DNA of 6,789 nt, taken from positions 1 through 6,789 of the forward strand of contig CAMOGZ010000081.1 in the NCBI GenBank assembly GCA_946614405.1, read 5' to 3'. This document shows, one piece after another, positions 1-5,097 of the stretch. Within the stretch, counting starts at the first letter, position 1. Each line of letters starts with the position of its first letter. A program made the translations under genes and the position numbers. A model generated the notes under the pieces. That model was not told the DNA's origin and ran no database searches. It saw nothing but the letters and a program-made list of their open reading frames with translations. The DNA comes from an uncultured Eubacterium sp. (GTDB lineage Bacteria > Bacillota > Clostridia > Peptostreptococcales > Anaerovoracaceae).

Positions 1-33
1 CGGAAGGGAAGCCGGAGTCGAAAGGGGAACATT

Positions 34-2367
34 ATGAGGGATCGCAGACTGGAAAAACCAATGGGAGGAGCTGTGTCCGCAATGATTATTTGCGTGACAC
101 TGCTTTTTGCTGTTACGACAGCTGCAAGTTACGGGGCATCTACCCCGGTGTCGAAAGGAACCATTAAGTCCACGGACGGCGTGATCGTCCGGGCCTCTGC
201 CAGCGTCAGCTCCAAACAGGTGGGAGAGGCGGAGTACAAGGATACCATCCAGATCACAAAGGTTAAGTTCACTTCTGCCAAAAGCGCAGCGGCCAAGTAC
301 GTCTGGGTATATTCTTCCGGGCACAAAGGCTACATTCGCTCCGATCTGGTCACCGTTTCGGATAAGACCAGCATCACCGGCACCACCACAGACAGCCTGA
401 ACATGAGAAAGGGCGCAGGCACCGGCTTTGCGGTCCTGAAGACCCTGAACAAGAAGGCAAAAGTCACCGTCACTGTCAAGGCCCTTGATAAAGACGGGAA
501 GGCCTGGTATAAGGTGAAGAACGGAACGGGATACGGTTACGTATCTGCAGACTATGTCACACTGGCTGCAGCAGCCAAGACCACCACGACCACACAGACG
601 AAAAAGACCACCACATCCACTGCATCGAAGACTGCGGTAAAGCCGGCAGCCATCTCCAAGACACAGACCAAGGTCAGTGTGCTGGAGGACGGGACCATCA
701 TCCGGAAGAGTGCTTCCGTGAAGTCTGCAGAGATCACAAAGGTCAAGAAAGCAACGGTCCTGAACATCACTGAGAAGAAATATCTCACCAAGTCCAGCGA
801 GAAGACCAGCGACATCTGGTACTATACTCCGACTTATAAAGGCTGGATTCGTGCTGATCTGGTGGAAAGCTATGATTACTATAAACTGGCGGCTTATACC
901 ACAGATTCCGTCAACATGCGCCGGGGCGCTGGCACGGGATTTAAGGTAAAGGCGACACTGCCAAAGAGCACTGCCGTGGAGGTCTCCCTGAATGCCACGG
1001 ACTCCGCCGGTGGCAAATGGGTGCGTGTTACCTGGGGAAAGAAGAACGGATACGTTTCCGCCGCATATGTGACCATCGGGAAAGCACCGCTCAAGAAGGC
1101 TGAGACCGAGACCGCGGCGAAGACCACCACATCCGCCGGGAAAGACATCATCGAAAGCAACGGGTTCCCATCCACCTATAATGTGATCCTGAAGAAGCTT
1201 GCCAAGAAGCATCCAAACTGGATCTTCAAGCCGGTGGATACCGGACTGGACTGGACCAAGGCCACCAAGAAGATGGTGAGCAACCCGGGAGCCAACACCA
1301 TCTATACCACCTATGCCTACGCCTATCGTTCCGTTGAGAAGGGCTGCTACAACTATCTGAAGCACACCTACAGCCCCAAGGACGGATCCAAGTTCGTGGC
1401 GGCGGCGCCACAGGCGGTCTATTACTACATGGATCCCCGTAACTGGCTGGATGCAGAGCATATCTTCATGTTCGAGGATCAGTCCTATCATCCTGAGTAC
1501 CAGACCAAGGCCATGGTGAAGTCCATCTTCGGCAATCCGTCCTTCTATCGGAACAAGACTTTGTACAACAATGCCGGAAGCTTCATCACCGCGGCTAAGG
1601 AGAGTAATCTCAATGCCGTCTACCTTGCCTCCAAGGCCCTGAACGAGCAGGGCAGCGGAATCAACAGCGGCAAAGTCGGCGGAAAGAAAGTGTATAACAT
1701 ATTCAACATCGGAGCATACGATTCCGCCAGCGGCGGCGCGGCAAACGGTCTGAAGTTCGCGGCATCCGGAAGTTCCTACATGCGTCCCTGGACCAGCATC
1801 GACAAAGCCATCCGGGGCGGTGCCAAGTACATCTCATCGAATTTCTCCACGAACAAGCAGAACAGTTGCTATCTGGAGCATTTCAATGTGCTGAACGGTC
1901 TGAATGCAGTGGGGACACACGTCTACATGACGGCGGTCTATGCACCCATGTCCACCGGCTATGCAACAGCCATGGACTACCAGGATTACGGGATCTACAA
2001 CAATAAGATCGTGTTCTATATCCCGGTATATCATAATATGCCAAAGACAAAACTGCCCAAGCCTTCCACCAGCTGGGATGTGGATAACAATTATTATCTT
2101 AAGAATCTGTCGGTGAAAGCAGGAGGGAAGACCTATACCGCCATCAGCAGCGGTTCGCTGAACTACAAGAAGACTTTCAGCATCACCGTTCCTGCGGGAA
2201 CCACCACTGCGACCATCAATGCATCGAAGGCCAGTGTGACGGCTGCTACGGTAAAGGGGACCGGTAAGGTGAACCTTTCGGTGGGAACCAATAAATTCAA
2301 GGTGAAGTGTAAGTCCTCGTCAGGACTGACCAGGACCTACACACTGAAGATCATCCGGAAATCATAA
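34..2367 (+). CDS. Secreted SH3-domain N-acetylglucosaminidase (autolysin) with cadherin-like C-terminus
   Basis: This is probably a peptidoglycan hydrolase that cuts glycan strands outside the cell during wall turnover or daughter-cell separation. Residues 1-35 form a signal peptide: a basic start (RDRR), a hydrophobic core at about 17-31 and small residues before the likely cleavage site. Four bacterial SH3 domains follow at about 45-109, 115-177, 214-280 and 287-349; domains 2 and 4 carry the N-M-R-x-G-A-G-T-G-F signature. A Thr/Ala/Lys-rich linker occupies about 178-212. Residues 374-510 hold the HPNW and MDPRNWLD motifs that I associate with clostridial enzymes of this type. The glucosaminidase domain is at about 515-640, with likely catalytic Glu538 in the NEQGSG motif and YNIFNIGAY at 554-562. 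A cadherin-like beta-sandwich covers about 690-776. The start has AAGGGG at 22-27 with a 6-nt gap. The frame stays open to the window edge, so an earlier start is possible but would lengthen the signal-peptide n-region. Exact substrate bond and cell role are inferred. Confidence 0.9.
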   Translation: MRDRRLEKPMGGAVSAMIICVTLLFAVTTAASYGASTPVSKGTIKSTDGVIVRASASVSSKQVGEAEYKDTIQITKVKFTSAKSAAAKYVWVYSSGHKGYIRSDLVTVSDKTSITGTTTDSLNMRKGAGTGFAVLKTLNKKAKVTVTVKALDKDGKAWYKVKNGTGYGYVSADYVTLAAAAKTTTTTQTKKTTTSTASKTAVKPAAISKTQTKVSVLEDGTIIRKSASVKSAEITKVKKATVLNITEKKYLTKSSEKTSDIWYYTPTYKGWIRADLVESYDYYKLAAYTTDSVNMRRGAGTGFKVKATLPKSTAVEVSLNATDSAGGKWVRVTWGKKNGYVSAAYVTIGKAPLKKAETETAAKTTTSAGKDIIESNGFPSTYNVILKKLAKKHPNWIFKPVDTGLDWTKATKKMVSNPGANTIYTTYAYAYRSVEKGCYNYLKHTYSPKDGSKFVAAAPQAVYYYMDPRNWLDAEHIFMFEDQSYHPEYQTKAMVKSIFGNPSFYRNKTLYNNAGSFITAAKESNLNAVYLASKALNEQGSGINSGKVGGKKVYNIFNIGAYDSASGGAANGLKFAASGSSYMRPWTSIDKAIRGGAKYISSNFSTNKQNSCYLEHFNVLNGLNAVGTHVYMTAVYAPMSTGYATAMDYQDYGIYNNKIVFYIPVYHNMPKTKLPKPSTSWDVDNNYYLKNLSVKAGGKTYTAISSGSLNYKKTFSITVPAGTTTATINASKASVTAATVKGTGKVNLSVGTNKFKVKCKSSSGLTRTYTLKIIRKS
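166..1134 (+). repeat. Diverged tandem duplication of a two-SH3 module plus linker inside the autolysin gene
   Basis: Unit 1 (about 166-618) and unit 2 (about 679-1134) encode the same order of elements at a constant offset of 171-172 codons. The order is an SH3 with DG-x-I-x-R-x-SAS-V near its start and KG-x-IR-x-DLV near its end, then an SH3 with TTDS-x-NMR-x-GAGTGF and GYVSA-x-YVT, then a Lys-Thr-rich linker. The two copies share a 15-nt exact DNA repeat in the linker, at 604-618 and 1120-1134. Elsewhere the DNA has diverged strongly, so the duplication is old. The likely result is more cell-wall binding sites per molecule. Confidence 0.8.
2307..2342 (-). terminator. Imperfect 36-nt inverted repeat, candidate 3' hairpin for the radical SAM gene
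   Basis: Read on the minus strand, the hairpin starts 19 nt past the TGA stop of the radical SAM gene, inside the last codons of the autolysin gene. It pairs GTGTA with TACAC, then one G-U, then GTCCT with AGGAC, then one G-G mismatch, then GTCA with TGAC around a 4-nt loop. On the plus strand the G-U becomes an A-C mismatch, so the fold favours minus-strand RNA. The downstream minus strand is only moderately T-rich (TTCACCTTGAATTTATT), so it is a weak intrinsic terminator at best and may instead define or protect a 3' end. Confidence 0.4.
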
Positions 2368-3279
2368 ATCGAAATGAATACCCTGATAAGTGTCACGCTG
2401 CTGCAGCGTGGCATTTATTTTATTCAGAATGGTGCGTTTCTGGTAGCTCCAGGCGGGAGCGATGAGGGTCTTGCGGGGGGCATCGCCGGTGAGCCGGTGG
2501 ACGGTCATCTCCGGCGGCAGGATCTCAACGATATCGCAGACCAGATCCACATACTCCTCGATGGAGTCGAAAGGGACATAGTCCGGCATTTCCTCTGCAA
2601 GGCGGGATCCTCTCACTACATTCAGCAGATGAAGCTTGATCCCCCAGGCGCCGCAGCGGGCCACATAACGGGCAGACTCAATCATCTGTTCCCGGCTTTC
2701 CCCGGGAAGGCCCAGGATCAGGTGTACCACGGTGCGGATGCCCCGCCGGTTCAGCTCTTCCATGGCATGATCGAATACGGCCAGTGGATAGCCCCGGTTG
2801 ATCCGGACAGCCGAATCGTCGTGGATGGTCTGAAGACCCAGCTCCACCCACATATAATGGGATCCATTCAGCTCGGAAAGAAGATCCAGTACGTCTTTCG
2901 GGAGACAGTCCGGCCGGGTGGCGATGGCGATGCCGGAGATCCTGGGATCACTCAGAGCTTCGCTGTACTTCCTGCGGAGCTCAACTACGGGAGCGTAAGT
3001 GTTGGTATGGTTCTGAAAATAGGCGATATGGCCGCTATCCGGCCACTTATCAGACAGGAGCCTGATCTGGTCGGAAATGGTGGAAGCGAAGTCGCCGCCG
3101 CCTCCACTTCCGCAGAAGAGGCATCCGCCTGTGCCGCAGGTGCCGTCGCGGTTGGGACAGGTGAACCCTCCGTCAAGGGATAACTTGACCATCTTTTGGC
3201 CAAAGTCTTTCTTCAGCTGCCGGCCGATCATATTAATGCGGAGAGACTCCCCGGTTTCGCTCATTTTCTTGTCTTTCAT
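2362..3279 (-). CDS. YhcC-family (TIGR01212) radical SAM protein
   Basis: A 305-residue protein that matches the YhcC/TIGR01212 radical SAM family along its whole length. The family is related in fold to the Elp3 radical SAM domain, but I know of no settled substrate, so none is assigned. The likely [4Fe-4S] ligands are Cys41, Cys53 and Cys56 in FTCPNRDGT...GGCLFC, the wider-than-classical spacing typical of this family. Other family blocks are YFQNHTNTYAP (87-97), ATRPDCL (120-126), VELGLQ (145-150), INRG (160-163), HLILGLPGE (186-194), GIKLHLL and the C-terminal VHRLTGDAPR and IAPAW. A Gly-rich GSGGGGDF follows the cysteine motif. The chosen ATG has AGAGGTG at 3287-3293, 7 nt upstream; the later Met6 lacks such a site. 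The gene converges on the autolysin with a 6-bp overlap and diverges from queH, sharing its promoter region. It is complete, of normal length and likely cytoplasmic. Confidence 0.9.
   Translation of the reverse strand: MKDKKMSETGESLRINMIGRQLKKDFGQKMVKLSLDGGFTCPNRDGTCGTGGCLFCGSGGGGDFASTISDQIRLLSDKWPDSGHIAYFQNHTNTYAPVVELRRKYSEALSDPRISGIAIATRPDCLPKDVLDLLSELNGSHYMWVELGLQTIHDDSAVRINRGYPLAVFDHAMEELNRRGIRTVVHLILGLPGESREQMIESARYVARCGAWGIKLHLLNVVRGSRLAEEMPDYVPFDSIEEYVDLVCDIVEILPPEMTVHRLTGDAPRKTLIAPAWSYQKRTILNKINATLQQRDTYQGIHFDL
2391..2424 (+). terminator. Rho-independent terminator of the autolysin gene
   Basis: The stem TGTCACGCTG pairs with CAGCGTGGCA over 10 bp with one G-U pair, around the 3-nt loop CTG. 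It is followed directly by TTTATTTTATT. It begins 23 nt past the TAA at 2365-2367. The whole element lies inside the antisense coding end of the radical SAM gene, where it encodes the segment around ATLQQRD. On the minus strand the hairpin is not followed by a T tract, so it should act only on plus-strand transcription. Confidence 0.75.
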
Positions 3280-3292
3280 GGTGCTGCACCTC

Positions 3293-3321
3293 TTTTCATT
3301 ATGCTGATATTATGATATAAT
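3293..3321 (+). promoter_or_regulatory. Extended -10 promoter of the queH-asnA-priA operon
   Basis: A perfect -10 TATAAT lies at 3316-3321 with an extended TGn just before it (3313-3315). A weak -35, TTTTCA (3293-3298, 4/6), is 17 nt upstream. The start site would be near 3328, giving a leader of about 35 nt. The leader holds a short TCAC-GAAT-GTGA dyad (3328-3339), a run of seven T (3342-3348) and the queH ribosome site GGGAGGAG (3352-3359). I see no riboswitch-sized structure in it. Confidence 0.65.
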
Positions 3322-3325
3322 GAAA
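3294..3325. promoter_or_regulatory. Operator-like inverted repeat over both divergent promoters
   Basis: TTTCATTAT (3294-3302) and ATAATGAAA (3317-3325) form a perfect 9-bp inverted repeat with a 14-bp spacer. Half-site centres are 23 bp apart, about two helical turns, as expected for a dimeric regulator. The repeat covers the queH -10, most of its -35 region and part of the radical SAM -10. The sequence is AT-rich and partly dictated by the -10 boxes, so chance is a real alternative. I do not recognise the site as that of a known regulator. Confidence 0.4.
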
Positions 3326-3340
3326 CGTCACGAATGTGAA
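3312..3340 (-). promoter_or_regulatory. Promoter of the radical SAM gene
   Basis: On the minus strand the -35 TTCACA (3335-3340, 5/6 to consensus) and the -10 TATCAT (3312-3317, 5/6) are separated by 17 nt, the optimal sigma-A spacing. Transcription would start near 3305 and leave a leader of about 25 nt that carries the AGAGGTG ribosome site. The -10 overlaps the -10 of the divergent queH promoter. This is sequence inspection only. Confidence 0.6.
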
Positions 3341-3362
3341 GTTTTTTTAGTGGGAGGAGACC

Positions 3363-4022
3363 ATGTCGGAACGGAAAACAAGCGGAAATATTACAACAGG
3401 GCAAACCAAGTCGGAACGCATCAATCCCATGGGGAACGATCCGTTTGGGGCGGGGCTTGACCACCGCCATCTTCTGCTTCACAGCTGCTGCGGTCCGTGC
3501 AGTTCCGCAGTGATCGAGCGTCTTCTTCCTTCCTTCGACATCACTGTATTCTTCTACAATCCGTGTATTACGGATCGTGAGGAATATGAGAAACGGAAGG
3601 AGAACCAGATCAAGCTGATCGAATGTATGAAAGCACGAGCAAGAGTCGGACTGGGAAATCTTGACTTTGTGGAGGGGGACTACGATCCGGAGCGATATCT
3701 TGATCTGGTGAAAGGTTTGGAGCAGGAACCAGAGGGCGGAGCACGATGCACCGTTTGTTTCCGTATGAGACTGGCACAGGCAGCATCTTATGCCAAAGGA
3801 CACGGCTATCCCATTTTCGGGACCACGCTGACCGTAAGCCCCCATAAGAACTATGGGCTGATTTCTGAGATCGGACAGGAACTTGCCGCTCAGTACGGCA
3901 TCGAGTTTCTGGACCAGGATTTCAAGAAGAAGGCAGGTTTCCAGCGAAGCGTTCAACTGTCCAGGGAATATGGGCTGTATCGTCAGGATTTCTGTGGATG
4001 CGAATTCTCCAGACGCCCATAA
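3363..4022 (+). CDS. queH: Epoxyqueuosine reductase QueH
   Basis: QueH reduces epoxyqueuosine to queuosine in the wobble position of tRNAs for Asn, Asp, His and Tyr. It is the non-homologous alternative to the cobalamin enzyme QueG. The 219-residue product shows the family cysteines: HSCCGPCSS (Cys42, Cys43, Cys46), CTVCFRMRL (Cys129, Cys132) and FCGCEFS (Cys211, Cys213), which in the family hold an iron-sulfur cluster and a neighbouring metal. Other blocks are FFYNP (63-67), EEYEKRK (73-79), TTLTVSPHKN (154-163) and the C-terminal YGLYRQDFCGCEF. About 36 residues precede the first motif, a polar extension seen in some members. The start is firm: GGGAGGAG lies just upstream at 3352-3359. Residue 68 is Cys where I recall Asn (FYNPN). 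It is first in a likely operon with asnA and priA. No other queuosine genes are in view. Confidence 0.93.
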   Translation: MSERKTSGNITTGQTKSERINPMGNDPFGAGLDHRHLLLHSCCGPCSSAVIERLLPSFDITVFFYNPCITDREEYEKRKENQIKLIECMKARARVGLGNLDFVEGDYDPERYLDLVKGLEQEPEGGARCTVCFRMRLAQAASYAKGHGYPIFGTTLTVSPHKNYGLISEIGQELAAQYGIEFLDQDFKKKAGFQRSVQLSREYGLYRQDFCGCEFSRRP

Positions 4023-4066
4023 AAGCATCACGGAACCGTGACAGAGTGGAATTATCTATGTTATAT

Positions 4067-4071
4067 GGAGG
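4067..4071 (+). promoter_or_regulatory. Ribosome binding site that sets the asnA start
   Basis: GGAGG sits 11 nt before the ATG at 4083, a long but workable spacing. The frame also offers GTG at 4038 and ATG at 4065, but neither has a good ribosome site, and for ATG 4065 the GGAGG would lie inside the coding sequence. Starting at 4083 also gives a product that begins [10 protein letters not shown] and matches the usual AsnA length. Confidence 0.7.
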
Positions 4072-4082
4072 TTAATGTTATT

Positions 4083-5093
4083 ATGTCCCAGTTGATTTTA
4101 CCAGAAAACTACAGATCCGTTTTAGCACCCCTTGAAACACAGAGAGCGATCAAGAAGATCAAGGACTATTTCCAGTCTGAACTGGCTTATGGTCTTTCTC
4201 TTCGTCGTGTTTCCGCACCGCTTTTCGTGATCCCGGAATCCGGAATGAACGACAATCTGAATGGTGTGGAGAGACGTGTCAACTTCACTCTGAAGGATAT
4301 CGATGAGAGGGAAGTTGAGATCGTTCAGTCCCTGGCTAAGTGGAAACGCTATGCCCTCGGAAAGTACGGGATCAAGCCCGGAAACGGAATCTATACAGAT
4401 ATGAACGCCATCCGCCGTGATGAGGAACTGGACAATCTGCACTCGATCTATGTGGACCAGTGGGATTGGGAGAAGGTGATCACCAAGGAACAGCGCTCCA
4501 CCGAGTATCTCCATGAGACGGTCACCACCATCTACAATGCAGTGAAGAACCTGGGCGATTATGTGAATCGTCTCTACCGCGATATCCAGACTGAGATCCC
4601 CAATGAGATCTTCTTCATCACATCCCAGGAACTGGAGGATCTGTATCCCAATAAGACTCCGAAGGAAAGAGAAGACCTGATCTGCCGTGATCACGGCGCC
4701 GTTTTCATCGAGAAGATCGGCGGAGCTCTGAAGTCCGGAGAGCCTCATGACGGAAGATCACCGGACTATGACGACTGGGAACTGAACGGTGACATCCTGC
4801 TCTGGAATGACGTTCTGGACCGTGCATTCGAGATCTCATCCATGGGTATCCGTGTGGATGCAGAAGCCATGGACCGTCAGCTGAAGCTTGCAGGAGCAGA
4901 GGACCGCAGAGAGATGCCGTTCCATCAGGCGATCCTGAACGACGAGCTGCCGTACTCCATCGGCGGCGGAATCGGACAGAGCCGTCTGTGCATGTTCTTC
5001 CTGAGAAAGGCACACATCGGTGAGGTACAGGTATCCATCTGGCCTGAGGACATGATCGAGGAATGCAAACGCCACGGCATCTTCCTGCTGTAG
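4083..5093 (+). CDS. asnA: Aspartate--ammonia ligase (asparagine synthetase A)
   Basis: AsnA makes asparagine from aspartate, ammonia and ATP, releasing AMP and pyrophosphate, through an aspartyl-adenylate. It is a cytoplasmic relative of class II aminoacyl-tRNA synthetases. The 336-residue product is close to the 330 residues of the E. coli enzyme and aligns end to end by eye. Diagnostic blocks are NDNLNGVE (56-63), SLAKWKR (83-89), [12 protein letters not shown] (119-130), [13 protein letters not shown], the [16 protein letters not shown] block, SSMGIRVD (252-259) and the class II motif 3 GGGIGQSR (294-301). All key blocks look intact. It follows queH by 60 nt with no terminator. The priA start is 4 nt past its TAG, so the two are probably co-transcribed. 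I see no T-box leader upstream, so control by uncharged tRNA-Asn is not supported here. Confidence 0.96.
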   Translation: MSQLILPENYRSVLAPLETQRAIKKIKDYFQSELAYGLSLRRVSAPLFVIPESGMNDNLNGVERRVNFTLKDIDEREVEIVQSLAKWKRYALGKYGIKPGNGIYTDMNAIRRDEELDNLHSIYVDQWDWEKVITKEQRSTEYLHETVTTIYNAVKNLGDYVNRLYRDIQTEIPNEIFFITSQELEDLYPNKTPKEREDLICRDHGAVFIEKIGGALKSGEPHDGRSPDYDDWELNGDILLWNDVLDRAFEISSMGIRVDAEAMDRQLKLAGAEDRREMPFHQAILNDELPYSIGGGIGQSRLCMFFLRKAHIGEVQVSIWPEDMIEECKRHGIFLL

Positions 5094-5097
5094 AGTT

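Noticed and set aside
2374..3183. Long plus-strand open frame of 269 codons
   Set aside because: It is antisense to the radical SAM gene, which has clear family motifs. Its translation is low-complexity and resembles no family.
3328..3348. Short dyad and seven-T run in the queH leader as an attenuator or preQ1 riboswitch
   Set aside because: The stem is 4 bp with a 4-nt loop, the leader is about 35 nt, and I see no preQ1 aptamer pattern.
3276..4031. Minus-strand open frame of 251 codons opposite queH
   Set aside because: queH has all its diagnostic cysteines in the other strand, and the antisense frame ends across the promoter region. It is a shadow of codon bias.
4028..4041. Hairpin TCACG-GAAC-CGTGA after queH as a terminator
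   Set aside because: The stem is only 5 bp and no T tract follows, so it should not stop transcription into asnA.
4038..4067. Separate promoter for asnA (GTGACA, 18 nt, TATATG with extended TG)
   Set aside because: Its start would fall near 4074, after the GGAGG at 4067-4071, leaving the transcript without a ribosome site. Co-transcription with queH fits better.
4038..4082. N-terminal extension of AsnA from GTG at 4038
   Set aside because: There is no ribosome site before it and the extra 15 residues are not part of AsnA proteins. ATG 4083 has GGAGG upstream.
4023..4082. T-box leader upstream of asnA
   Set aside because: The gap is 60 nt, far too short, and no T-box consensus or terminator hairpin is present.
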